Shown: positions 25,901 to 37,440, counted from the stretch's first letter. The stretch is 64,000 nt of DNA from Hevea brasiliensis (GCF_030052815.1 NC_079505.1:28954992-29018991), one strand, 5' to 3'. A program made the numbers and translations. Notes: generated by a model from the sequence alone, not told the origin.

Positions 25901-26815
25901 TAACATGAACATAAACTTTAACAAAGAAATTCTCAAAAATGCAAACTTACCTTTAATTGTAACTTGCTAAACCTTCATCAAACTTCTCAAAATTAGTATC
26001 AATATCTTCCTTGTGATGTGTAGACAAAGTTTAATGAAGAACACTAAGAGGTTGGAGTTGAAAATGGAGAGTTAAGAAAGCTTGCATGAAAAATGGCTAT
26101 GGAGTTTCCTTCACTCTTCAATTCGGCAATTTGAATGCAAATGAGGAAGATGACTTATTCAGCTGCATTTTAAGTGTACACATGTCCCACTATGTATTTA
26201 ATTAATCCCTTAGTGGTCCACTTAGTCACTTAAGCATATAATAAAGTAATTATTCATTTATTCCACATTTAACCCATAATTTCCACTATTTATTTTAGGT
26301 ACCACCAATTTAATTTTTCATTTTATTTTCTAAGTGTAATACTATTTATTTTTAATGGACATTTAGGTCAAAAGACACTTCGGGATGTCAAATGACCATA
26401 ATGCCTCTGTTCGGGTGGCATTCTGATTTTCGGTATTCTGGGTTTTGTCTGTTTTCGATTTCTCACTTTTCTTTGTACTAATTATTTAATTTTTCTTTGA
26501 TATTTCTAATGATATTTATTCTTCAACAAGGGTCTATTTATGTCCCAAAAATGTTTTCAGTGGTTCCATGATCGAGGCAGTCAACGGTCCACGCAGTGAC
26601 TTCGGTCAGTCACCCATCGTTAGGTTTCAGCTCGTTTAACTTGATCACATTTCTTTGCAATCATTTTCCTTTGTTTTTCTTGTACTTTCTTTTCTTTTAT
26701 TTCATTATTTTATGTCTCCTCACTCTCATTGAAGTGTGGTTCTAGGCATCCTAATTTGTCCAGGACAACACTGGTCACCGGAGCAGTGAGCACTCTCAGA
26801 ACTTAGGGTGTTACA
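22981..26815 (-). repeat. N1 5' LTR
   Basis: 3835 bp. Starts TGTAACACCC on the minus strand and ends GGGTGTGACA. Contains the conserved word AGGTTTGTGCACAACA (minus, near 24450-24465) and the modules described in the findings. Confidence 0.94.
23587..23600 (-). other. conserved LTR stem (N1 5' LTR)
   Basis: GAGACA 23588-23593 pairs with TGTCTC 23595-23600. A weaker second stem (TGATA with TGTCA on the minus strand) lies just to the left. Confidence 0.45.
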
Positions 26816-27790
26816 ATCCCACTTTCTATCATATCCAGAGACCCAAGGTTTACATCAAGATTCTGGAAGAAGTTGCATGAATCCTTGGGTACACAACTCC
26901 ATTTCAGCACAGCTTTCCATCCTCAGACGGATGGGCAATCAGAAAGAGTAATCCAGGTAAACAACTGAAACCAATTGAACTAATGCAAATATTGATGAAA
27001 TGATAATAATAACATGAAATATATGTCAGGTCCTTGAGGATATCTTTGAGGAGTTGTGTCATTGAGTTTGAGGAAGTTGGGATAGATACCTTCCAGCGAG
27101 TCGCATACAACAATAGCTATCAAGCTAGCATCCAAATGGCCGTATGAAGCTTGTATGGGAGGAAATGTAGAACTCCAGGTGTCTTTGGACTGAATTGGCG
27201 AAGACAAGCTGGTAGGGCGGACACAGTGAAACATACTAAGGAAAAAGTGAAAATAATCAAAGCTAACCTGAAGATTGCCTCCGATAGACAGAAGTCTTAT
27301 GCCGACCTGAAGAGAAAAGAGATAGAATATACAGTTGGTGATAAAGTGTTTCTCAAAGTTTCACCATGGAAGAAAATACTGAGGTTTGGAAGAAAGGGTA
27401 AGTTAAGCCCTAGGTTCATTGGCCCATATGAAGTTATTGAACGTGTGGGACCAGTAGCCTATAGGCTAGCTTTACCACCAGAGCTGGATAAAATCCACAA
27501 TGTGTTCCACGTGTCTATGCTAAGAAGATACCGCTCAGATCCTTCACATGTCATCTCCATGGAAGAAATTGAAGTACAACCAGATTTGACATATGAAGAG
27601 GAACCCATAGGGATCCTAGCTCGGGAAGTAAAAGAGTTGAGGAATAAGCAGATTCCACTGGTGAAAGTGCTTTGGAGGCACCACAACACCGAGGAGGCAA
27701 CTTGGGAAAGTGAAGAGATGATGAGGCAATAGTTCCCTCAACTGTTTGCATCAGGTAAATTTCAAGGACGAAATTTTTATTAGAGGGGAA
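26816..27790 (+). pseudogene. gypsy A integrase second half and chromodomain
   Basis: Resumes integrase at Px[17 protein letters not shown] and [13 protein letters not shown] (about 26905-26956). The SDRD motif reads SRD, one Asp codon short. A 73-bp GT-AG insert (26957-27029) follows; then LED codons, SYQASIQMA and RKCRTPGVF. From 27222 one frame is open to TAG 27730: VGDKVFLKVSPWKKI, RFIGPYEVIERVGPVAYRLA, IHNVFHVSMLRRYRSDPSH, then a chromodomain-like EVKELRNKQIPLVKVLWRHH and ATWESEEMMRQ. The TAG probably replaces CAG, since FPQLF follows in frame. This half is much cleaner than the half left of N1. Confidence 0.9.
26957..27029 (+). other. 73-bp GT-AG intron-like insert in integrase
   Basis: Sits exactly between VIQ and VLED codons. 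Left edge CCAG|GTAAAC, right edge TGTCAG|GTCC. It is AT-rich, with a TTGAT branch-like word ~40 bases before the AG. Removal restores the reading across the join. 73 bp is near the lower limit for plant introns. Whether it is spliced is unknown. Confidence 0.5.
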
Positions 27791-27794
27791 GAGT
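27779..27794 (+). promoter_or_regulatory. gypsy A polypurine tract
   Basis: TTAGAGGGGAAGAGT lies directly before TGTAACATCC and follows the tail GGTAAATTTCAAGGACGAAA, as in other elements here. Confidence 0.85.
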
Positions 27795-30700
27795 TGTAAC
27801 ATCCTCACTTTAGCTAGTCCGTACAGTCTACTGTTCCGGTGACTAATGTCGGTCCAGGCAGCTAGAATGTTTGAAATTATAAATAGACTAGAGTGAGGAG
27901 TTATTAAGTAACTAAATAATGCTCATAAAAATCAAAGAAAAATTTTAGAAACCAAATACACTAAGGTTAAGCAGTAGAAACACCAAGGATGGGTAACCGA
28001 AACTAGTGACGGTGAAGGTATTAGCGACCTAGACGGGGAAAAATTATAAAATAATTATTGAGACTCCGGAGAAGGGTTATTAAGGTTCTTATGGCATTAG
28101 AATGCCAAGAAAATACTTAGAAAAAGTTTTCTATCGGTACACACAATTTTGGCTCGGTAAGTCAAACGGAGGGCATTTTGGTCATTTCGTCTTCAGAGAT
28201 GATTTTTGACCAACTTGTCCATTTACGTAAATGAATTATATGACATAAAATATGAATAAATGTTGTTAAAAATTTAATTGAAATTAAATAGACAAGAAAT
28301 GGTGAGAAATTGAAAGAAAATGAAATAATGACATCATAATGATGTCATTAAAATTCTCCCAACCAATCAAAACTTGACACATGGCATAATCTTAGTTAAA
28401 AGAGGCTAAATGGGCAGAAAATGAAAAAAAAAATCAGAAGACCTTCTCCTTTCTTCTTCTTAGCGTCACCACCTCCTCCATAGCTAACCAAAACCAAGCT
28501 TTTCAAAGCTTGATTCCACCACTTTCTACCCAACAAAACCCTAACCTAGCAATACAAAAAAGTGTTCTTACCTCTTGGCAAGTCTTTTGGGAGCAAAAAG
28601 AAAAGGAAAAGAGGAACCCTAGCAAGTGAAAAATCTCACTCCATAAGAGGTTAGTGACTAAAACCTTAAATTTCAATTCAATTTCATGTTTAAGCACTAT
28701 ATTGGTGATTAAATGACAAAGAAACTTGATGAAAGACATTGGTATGCCATCCCTTATTTTTGGCAGCCATGGTTAGGGTTTGATGGTGTTGAATTTAATG
28801 AATTTAAAAGGGTATTAGGGCTGCCCACAATATGTATTTGCTAAGTAGATTGATGAAATAAAGTGAAAAATGCATGAGTTTGAAATTGTTGAGTTAGGGT
28901 TTCAATTGAAAAAATGAGACTTTGATCTTGTGATGATGGAAGTAGGTTTTAATGGTCAATTAGTGACCATTTGGTTTGGTTTGAACCAGAAATGAAGTGA
29001 ATTGGGTTGTGGGATTTGAGGTTGGAGTGGCTGCCTTGTGTAACCTGCAGGTTTGGCTGTGAGTCCAGCCTGTTTGGACAGCCATAAATTGAATTATAGA
29101 GGTTTAATTGGTGTTTGGCCAATTGAACATGAAACTAGACACATAATGGCACAACTTTGATGAAGAAACCATGCCCAGAAAACCAAACCAACTTGACCAA
29201 AAGCTTGCCCTAATTCGGGTGGCTTGCACTCTGCCTGGGCAAAATGACCAAATGAACAGTGTTTGGTCATTTGGCCATAACTCAATGTAGAAAGGTCCAA
29301 TTGACCTGAAAGTTTACCAGCAACAAGGTGACATATAGACCAACAACTTTCATGAAGAAACCTGACCCAAATTATAACCATAACCTAGTCAAATTGCCAA
29401 CCAAAGTTGAGTTACCAAATCTGGCAGAATCAGTTTTGCCCAGAATTTTGGAATCTACCCAATCCGGCCAGTTATGGTATTTAGGCCATAACTTGAGCTA
29501 CAAACCTCCAAATAGAGTGATTCAAAAAACGAAATTCATCTAGACAAAAAAAGGAACAACTTTTATGTTGATCACTTTTCCAAAATTCCACTGCAAAGAT
29601 GACTAATGGAACGGTAAAAACAGAGCATGAAAACTGAAATTTTTGTCTAATTATCATTAAGCTTAGGGATGGTATTGGCAATCAATACCAACAAGTTAAA
29701 AATACAAAATGTGGTATGTTGATGATATTTAAATTAATTTAGCTATTGCCAATGCAAAAGTCAACATTTTAGTTGACCAATGAAGTGAATAGTAATCATA
29801 AAAATACAATTTCAAAGAATTACTTAAATGAAAAGTGCCAAATGCCCTAGTAGGCCTAATGTGATTGGATTGGATAGGTTGGCATGCCACTAGGGTTCTA
29901 TTAGCAGTACTGTGTATGGCTTCATGCCATTCTGTGTTTCATGGCTTCCCATGCCATTCTGTAACATAATAGCCTTTGGCTATGATATTGAGTTGTTATA
30001 CTTGGGTTTAATCCCCGATAATTATTGACTTATTAGTCGCTCATTACAAGGAGACACAATGTGACCGATGGTGTGATGGTCCGAGGTACTTAGTACCCAG
30101 TGCCAGTTTACCCGTTTGTCCAGTCGAGTTGACTAAATTAGGTTACTCGGGCAATGTTAATAAATTTTACCAAACTTAAATCGAATAACACTGCAATAAA
30201 TATTAGAAACTAAGTCTACCCAGAAATGTAAATATTCATTCTGCATATTTTATTTTAATTTATTTTATTTTATTTTATATTGTCACCACTAAGCAGAATT
30301 GCTTAGTGCGTCGCTTTTGCCACGCGCAGGTACTGGAGACTTAGCTGGGGAGTCCAGCAGACCGCATACTGGGTGAGCCATCATATCTGCGCTCAGAGTT
30401 TAGAGTCACCTCACATTGCAGTGCATTTGGTAGGACATTAGGCCATTTGGGATATTTTGATATTTTGCCATTTTGTATTTTGTAAACTTTTGTTATGTAC
30501 ATTATAAACTCATGTAATCATATTTTTGGTGTAATTATCTATGAACTGTGTTCAGAAATAAATATGAGTGTTTCTCATTGAATTTGGTATGATATGAGAT
30601 TAATGAAAATTTTGAGATATTGAAGTGAATTGAGAAATTGTTGAGAATATATTGGAGGTTGATTGAGAATAAGGTGATGATATTATTGGGAGTGTTTTTA

Positions 30701-30906
30701 ACAAGTTCAGAAGAACTGTTTTTCCAATTTATAGCCGGCACTCTGCCGGATTTTCTATAAAATTTGCGAAAAAATTTAGTTTTATCAAAAATTATAAATA
30801 AATGAATTAAAAAGGATTAATTGAAATTGAAACATGAATTGGTGTTCCGACACACTGAGTGGCATAACTTGCTCGGCTACACTATAGACGGGTAAGGGGT
30901 GTCACA
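27795..30906 (+). repeat. gypsy A 3' LTR
   Basis: 3112 bp, collinear with the 5' LTR. GC-rich spots at 27815-27860, 27980-28040 and 30010-30130 differ from the other copy by indels. It contains no supported gene. Confidence 0.93.
30289..30327 (+). other. conserved LTR two-stem fold (gypsy A 3')
   Basis: Stem 1 is CTAAGCA 30289-30295 with TGCTTAG 30300-30306. Stem 2 is GTGCGT 30306-30311 with ACGCGC 30322-30327, one G-T wobble. Confidence 0.55.
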
Positions 30907-31130
30907 CAGACCCCTCTCACATTTTGCCAGTAGAGGAGATTGAGGTGAATTCAGACCTGACATATGATGAAGAGCCCATAAAGATCTTGGCATATGAGGT
31001 AAAACAGTTGAGGAACAAACATATACCTCTAGTCAAAGTGTTGTGGAACCATCATTCAGGCCAGGAGGCTACATGGGAGCATAAGAAGGACATGAGGAGA
31101 CAATACCCACAACTATTCAGAGACTGAGAC
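30907..31130 (+). pseudogene. gypsy B pol C-terminus (chromodomain-like), right piece
   Basis: Continuation of 9371-9871 after gypsy A. Open from 30924 to TGA 31127: PVEEIEVNSDLTYDEEPIKI, EVKQLRNKHIPLVKVLWNHH, EATWEHKKDMRRQYPQLFRD. This is the Tekay-type chromodomain tail; element E has nearly the same residues at 63513-63720. The first codons (CAGACCCCTCTCAC) carry the target duplication of A. The purine tract AAGGAGGGGAGAAT follows at about 31162-31175. Confidence 0.92.
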
Positions 31131-31175
31131 CAGGTAAATTTCGAGGATGAAATTTATTTTTAAGGAGGGGAGAAT

Positions 31176-32170
31176 TGTAACACCCCGAACCTCCGAGTTA
31201 TGAATAGTACCATTTTTTGTCCGTGACTAGTACTATTCAAAGACACCTTAAGGATAAAAAATAAATAGAAAATTAATTGAGATAGGCACAATAAAAATTC
31301 AAGTGATCTAAAAATATAAGGACTCACCAGGTATATTGTAAAAGAGGGATTATGACCCGATAAGGGGCATTTTGGTCAATTCACTTTAAGAGTTTATTTT
31401 TTTTTATTTACCTAAAGGTCAATTTAATTAAATAAAAATAAATTATTGAATTATGAAGAAATATTGAGGAAAATTTAGTGTAAATATAAAAAGAAAAGAA
31501 AGAAAATAAAATTGTAAGTTTTATGACATTTTTGACACAATTAAAATTTTTAATTGAAATAAACTAATTTTGAGAATAAATATACATAAAAGATAAGACA
31601 AATTAAAAAGCCATTTCTTTCCTTTCTTTCCCATTTAGTTACCACCCACTCTCTCTCTTTCTTTCTTTCTTCTTCTTCCTTCTTTCTCCATTGACACCCA
31701 TTCTCAAAACTCAATTCCTTGCTTTTCCTCTATGGGTTTTGCATCTAATTGGTAGAGAGCATCAAATTAATATTTGATTTAGAGATTAAAAGCAAGGGGA
31801 AACAAGAGATTAGAAGAAAATTGAAGATTTGGGAAGTTGGAAGGAAGTCATCAAGAGGTAAGTTCTTTAATACTCATTTTGTTATACAAACCTTAAATTA
31901 AGTTATATTATGATGAAATTTCATAAGAAAATGAAAGGAAACATGCATGGAACCTAAACTAGGGTTTTGGCCAAATTGGAGAAAAATTAGGGTTTGATAT
32001 ATTTCAATGAAAATGATGATGAAATCAAGCTTAGTTGAAGTAGTATGCATGATTAGAGAAAAGAAATTGCATGAAATGTGTATAAATTTAATTATGGGAG
32101 ATTAGGGTTCATGGGAAAATTGGGTTTTGGTGCTAGAGAGTGAAATTGGTGTGTGTAGTGTTAAATTATG
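31176..32170 (+). repeat. gypsy B 3' LTR, left part only
   Basis: Starts TGTAACACCCCGAACC after the purine tract and matches 54397-55395 (element G LTR) almost base for base. At TTAAATTATG it stops matching G and switches to the F-type LTR end. A pyrimidine tract at about 31646-31690 lies in the presumed transcribed leader. Confidence 0.92.
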
Positions 32171-32518
32171 GATTGTATATAAATTGTAAATTATTGTATA
32201 TGTAATATATGAATGAAATGTATTTTATTTTCTTGAAATTGATGTGAGCATGAGAAGTGATATGATGAATGAATAGATGAAATGGATATAAATTGTTTAA
32301 CAGTTAAACTAAAACCCACCATGCACTAATAGAACAGAGGGGACTTTATTTAGGTCTCCATAAAAATGAAATGGGATAAAAAAAAATTCTACAAGTGAGA
32401 TAATAAAATTAAATGGATATTAAATTAATATTGTAAACGATAAAACAGGATAGGATGCTCCGACACCGAATGTAGCATGCCTTACTTGGCTACACTGTAA
32501 CAGGAGAGGGGTGTTATA
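32171..32518 (+). repeat. element F 5' LTR, right end only
   Basis: GATTGTATATAAATTG to GAGAGGGGTGTTATA matches 50935-51286, the end of the F 3' LTR. The terminal CA reads TA. Together with the preceding piece it forms a 1.34-kb chimeric LTR. Confidence 0.88.
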
Positions 32519-32523
32519 TTTAT

Positions 32524-32535
32524 TAGTATCAGAGC
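32524..32535 (+). promoter_or_regulatory. element F primer-binding site
   Basis: TAGTATCAGAGC, one transition from TGGTATCAGAGC, six bases after the LTR end. About 125 bases of leader follow up to the solo LTR. Confidence 0.8.
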
Positions 32536-32660
32536 AAAGGTTTAGGCATTCTTAGGCATAGTTAGACAGAAAGATATAGTGTGCATAACATGCATGAGCC
32601 CTTATTTTGTAGTCGAGGTGACACTAATGCAGATCTGTTCTTTATTTGTTTTATAGGATT

Positions 32661-35600
32661 TGTAACACCCCTATTTGCATAGCCTGGTATATTTCACTAT
32701 TCCGGCGACCGGTGTCGGTCCGGACAATTAAGGGGATTAGAACCACACTTAAGACAACCAGATAAGCCTTAAACCCAAATAATTAGTAATTGCCAATTAG
32801 TTAAGTATAAATAAGAAAAACAAAACAAAACATAAGGAGTTAAATGAGCCGAGAGTCACAGCGATGGGTGACCTTCTTGGGAAGGATTACGAAGTCGATT
32901 TAAACCCAAATTTCAAACCGTAAAATCTAATGCCGCGGTCCTTAGGACTATTACGAACACAGTGGAAAAGAGAAAATCACGAAAAAGAGTTGTTAAGCCA
33001 GTCAAATAATTAGGTCAGGGAGCGAGAAGAAATATTGAATTATTTGCAAACCGGGTTGAACCGGTGAGGGGCAATTTGGTCAATTGACCCCGAGAGCTGA
33101 CTCCTGACCTAACTGTTAAATAAAATCATAGAAAAGAAAATTTCGGAATCAAAAATTAAATTAAAGAACTAATGAAAAAATAAATTTAAAAAAAAAAAAG
33201 AGGAAAAAGGAAAAGTAAAAAGTGATGATATCATGCATGACCTCATGCATGATGCAATGAATATATAATTAATAAATTTAATTAATTTGATTTTATGGTC
33301 TTCCATAAGATTGAAAACAAAAAGGAAAAGGAAAAGAAAAAGAAAAAAAAAAGAGACTTATGTTCTTCCTTTGCCGCCCCATATCCCTCTCTCAACTCTC
33401 CCTCACCAAATCACCATTAAAGCTCATCTTTGAGCTTGAGAAACTAAAAACCTCACCATAGAAAAATTACTTACCATAGTTAAAACTTGTTTTAGCAACT
33501 AGAAGAGGAGATTGAGCAAGAAAGAAAGAAGAAATTGGGTTATTGAACTTCAAAGTTGAGGTAAGCTACTTACTTTGGAATTTTGAGTTTAATACATGTG
33601 TTTTTAGTTGAATAAACTTGGAAATAAACTTAAAATGAAATGAAAACAAGTGTTAGGGGACAAAGTTGAATTTCAGCCAGCTAGGGTTGATGGGTGTATA
33701 TATGTGTTTTGATTGAATTAGTAGAGTAGGTAAGTTTGAATGAGTTAAGCAAGCATGTGTGTAGGTGTTTAATTAGCTAAATCCAACAAATGGCATGAAC
33801 TAGGGTTTTGGCATTTAGGGTTTTGGAGACAAAAATGTGAGAATGTGTTAAATGGTGTGTTGGACTTGGTCTGAGGTGAGAAATGGTCATTTGAGACCAA
33901 TTGGAGTATGTTAGAAGTGTTGGAACCAAATGCAAATTCATATTGCTTAGGGTAATGCTGCAGGCAGCAGGACCAAGGTCCCTTTGAGGGACCAAAACTG
34001 AAAATTTACAAGTCCAATTGGTGTGAGGCCAATTGGGAATGAAAATAGACACAAAATGGAACATTTTTAATTTAGGAAGCATGCCCAAAAAGTGACCAAT
34101 ACCTATTGAACAAATTGACCAAATCCGAAATTGGCAATCTGACCTGTACAAAAATGACCAAATGAACTCTGTTCATTTGGCCATAACTTGGACTAGGCAG
34201 GTCTAAATGACCTAAAATTTTACCAGTGGACAACCGAGATATAGACCTAAAACTTTCATGAAGAACACAAACCCAAATTATACCCTTAACCAAGTCATTT
34301 GGCCACCCAAATTTGGTGACCTAAAACTGCCAAAACTAGTTTGGTGCCCAGAAATCTGGGTTAAATCCAATCCAGCAGCCATGATTCAAATGGCTATAAC
34401 TTGAGCTAAAAAACTCCAAATGGAGTGATTCAAAAATGAGAATAAATTTAAGACAATAGGAAACATTTTCTATGAAGAAAATTTTGCTAAATTCTAACAG
34501 TAAAATGACCCATGGAACAGTGCAACTTAAGACACCAAAACTGAAAATCTGCAAATTTTTCTAAAAGAATTAGAATTTGAGTAAACAACTAAAACCAACA
34601 AATTTAGTAACCACAATGTGGTATGTGGGTGAAGTTGGAATTCCCATACCTATTAAGCCTTAGAAAGTCAACAAATTGACTTGAATAGTATTGTGAATAG
34701 TAACCCTGAAATACAAAATTTAAAGAACGTCAAGTTTAACACATTAGAGCTAGGTAAAAGTGAATTTAAATTTATTTTTGGATTTATGCTAAGTTATGAT
34801 ACTAAAACACTGTAAAACTATGTGTTTCAGTGAAAAATAACACCGGGAAAGAACCCAAGGAATCGAGTCAAGGCCAAGAGGCGACTAGCTTAAGGTTTGT
34901 GCACAACATAGAATTTTTGTAAATTTTCTTCTGCACATCGTTTTGAATGAATTGAAATATTGAATTGTGATATCATTGTCTTGACATGTCTATTATGCTT
35001 TTAATTTAAATTTTTGAAAGTTTAACTGTACATATTTGAAATGGCATCAAATATTTAGTAAATTGTTAAGATAAGTTTTGGAAACCACAGTGTCATGACC
35101 ATATATTTGAACACCTCACTAGCATGACTAGTGGAGGTAATCAGTTTCAAATTTTGATTCCTTCTCTGGCTGAAGTGTTGAGGTGTGTGCCAGTAGAAGA
35201 AGAAATTGAATGGATATCCATATATTTGAGCTAGCTAGCCATGTTATTTGACTTCTCCTTAGCCTCTGGCTATTGAGATTATATTTGTTTCGAATGGTAT
35301 GATATAACTGTGGGTTTTATGAAATTGGTTTTGACACTTCGAAATGAAATTGTTTGGATTAAAATCTCATAATTCATGTTTTATATTTAATTCTCATGTA
35401 TAGTCCAAATTTTGAATAAATGTGATTTAAATTCCACATAAAGTTTATTTTAGTATGTTGGGCACCACTGAGTCCTAGTACTCAGCGATGGCTGTTATTG
35501 CTGTCGCAGATTTAGAGACTAGAGGAGCAGCAGACTAAGCTGCTGAGGATTGAGGAGCTATCTGCTTGAAGTTATCAGGTATATTTTATACCCTGACTGA

Positions 35601-36212
35601 AAAAACAAAATTATTTTGATGTATGTAATGTATGCAAAGGTATGGACATGTAAAATTGGTCTTGAGCAGCTTGTATAAAGTTTTTAATAAATTTTAGTTT
35701 GAATTTCTTTTAATGTAAATTTTTGTAATAATGTATATAAATTATTTTATCTTTAATGAAATATAGATGGAAGTATTTTGTTTTAAATTGATTAATGGTA
35801 TTTTGATGATTGTTGAATATTGGAAATTGTGGATTTGAATTTTAGGAAGTTGATAAATGATGTTGAAATTGATTGGGATGACTGTGAATTTGAAGAAGTT
35901 ATTGAGACAAATTATTGGAAGTGCTTTTTACAGGAATTTGAAAAACTGTTTTCTCAAAATACAGATGGCACTCTGCCGAAATTTTTATAAAATTTAAGAA
36001 AAAATAAAATGGGTTAAAAATTTTAACTAGTTTTCAACTTTAATTAAATGTTTTAATACCTATAAAAAAATGCTCACCACTTATAAAAAGTAAGAAAATA
36101 ATTTTAAAATCCCTTGTAGGGTACTTAATGAGTTATCGGTAGGTGAAGTTCGGTAGTTCATTAGGTATTCTACGGGATCATGTTAAGCCTTACAGAGGGA
36201 TAAGGTGTGACA
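32661..36212 (+). mobile_element. C: solo gypsy LTR
   Basis: 3552 bp, TGTAACACCC to GGATAAGGTGTGACA, flanked on both sides by GGATT (32656-32660 and 36213-36217). Sequence on the left is an element leader (F) and on the right that leader's gag start, as in gypsy A (where TTGAATAGGACATGG precedes gag). So this is a single LTR left after recombination of a full element, not a 5' LTR of the gag that follows. Modules start at CCATAA 34181 and CTATAA 34394. There is an AAGG-rich purine run at 33312-33355. No gene. Confidence 0.92.
35468..35506 (+). other. conserved LTR two-stem fold (solo LTR C)
   Basis: Stem 1 is CTGAGT 35468-35473 with ACTCAG 35480-35485. Stem 2 is CGATGGC 35486-35492 with GCTGTCG 35500-35506, two G-T wobbles. 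Confidence 0.55.
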
Positions 36213-36218
36213 GGATTG

Positions 36219-37440
36219 ATGGACTCTGATCCTTCAGAGGAAGGGTCTTACAGACCAGTGGAGGAGGAGGAGATTGGTAGTCATGCACCTATCCGCAATC
36301 AGGGGGGAGACAGGAGAGAGGAGTCATCCCGGGGTACAAGGGGTAGAACGCAGCAGGCTTTTTTGGAGAAAATGACTCAGATGCTCCGCCAGTTTACCAG
36401 AGCCACCTCACAGCCTACACAATGGTCTCTACTAGAGAAGTTAAGAAAGTATGGGGCCGTTGACTTTATGGGTAAAAAGGAAGATGACCCATCCGCTGCT
36501 GAGCATTGGCTAGAGCGGATTGAGAGAGTGCGAAAGTAGTTACATTGCACCCCAGAGTAGCAGCTAGAGTGCACTTTGTCGTTACTACAAGAGGAAGCCC
36601 ATTAGTGGTGGGACACGGTTTCCAGAGCGGTACAGTCGACGGAGCTTACTTGTGACTTTTTCTTGACTAAGTTCAAGAAGAAGTATATTAGTCACATATT
36701 CTTAGAGGTTAGAAGGAGAGAGTTTCTGACCTTGAGGCAGTGATAGTTAACGGTCTCTGAGTATGAGAGGGAGTTTGTGAGGCTGGGTTGATATGCACAG
36801 GAGGTAATGCCTACAGAGGTAGAGAGGTGTCATAGGTTCGAGGATGGACTGAATGATAATATCATAATTATAGTGACGGCACATGGGTATATGGATTTCT
36901 CCCGGCTAGTGGCTGCATCACTTAATGTAGAGAGAGAATGAAATGAGGAGCAGTTTAGGAGAGATAAACAACAAAAGAGGAGTTCTAGACAAGGTCAGCC
37001 CAGTACACTAGTTTCTGAGGGTAAGAGGCCTAAGGTTTCCCAGGGCTAGGGCTAGAGACAGGGGTCTCAGTTTACTCAGAGAGGAGGAAAGTCCAGAGCG
37101 TTAGTGGGGAGTTCTCCAGGCACCGTAGTAAAGGGATTTACCTCCATACCATTATGTACCTATTGTGAGAGGAGACACCGAGGAGAGTGTCGATTGTTGA
37201 TCGAGGGATGCTTCCGATGCGGAGCTGCTGATCATTTCCTACACGATTGTCCCCACTGGAGTGTTCCCACTGCCCCACCACTGACTGAGAGATTTGCCCC
37301 TGCAGCTCAAAAGGGTAGATGACCTACGAGACAAAAGGTGACGGGTACATCACAGAGACCAGCTTCAAAAATGATTGAGCGACCTGAGACCTGACTAGCA
37401 CCTCGTGTATATGCTATGAGGGCACAGGAGGAGCCAAAGC
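36219..37440 (+). pseudogene. gag: element F gag, stops only
   Basis: Start ATG 36219 (MDSDPSEEG), seven bases after the solo LTR ends. One reading frame holds throughout: QAFLEKMTQMLRQF, LRKYGAVDFMG, EHWLERIERV, HWWDTVSRAV, KKYISHIFLEVRRREFLTLR, SEYEREFVRL, RFEDGLNDNI, GSSPGTVVKGF, then CTYCERRHRGEC and the canonical knuckle CFRCGAADHFLHDC (about 37159-37248). Nonsense codons (36537, several near 36560-36790 and 37320) look like single transitions such as CAG to TAG or TGG to TAG/TGA. It has no frameshift that I can see, unlike gypsy A gag. No protease or RT follows. Confidence 0.88.

Larger units (their letters stand above)
16720..26815 (-). mobile_element. N1: gag-only gypsy element nested in gypsy A integrase
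   Basis: Two ~3.83-kb LTRs, 16720-20542 and 22981-26815, read TGTCACACCC to GGTGTTACA on the + strand. The element therefore runs on the minus strand with its 5' LTR at the right. Flanks share ATCC (16716-16719 and 26816-26819); AATCC is possible if one A is shared with the LTR end. The internal region is only 2.44 kb and has a primer site, gag and a purine tract but no protease, RT, RNase H or integrase. It must depend on a relative for enzymes. Confidence 0.94.
9872..30906 (+). mobile_element. gypsy A: Ty3/gypsy chromovirus-like element
   Basis: Two ~3.1-kb LTRs (9872-12961 and 27795-30906) begin TGTAACATCC and end GGGGTGTCACA. Inside are a primer site, gag, protease, RT, RNase H, integrase and chromodomain, then a purine tract. 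Flanks are CAGAA (9867-9871) and CAGAC (30907-30911), a 5-bp target duplication with one change. It inserted into gypsy B pol. Minus-strand element N1 interrupts its integrase. Pol order and the tail suggest a Tekay/Del-like chromovirus; this needs a tree. Confidence 0.93.
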
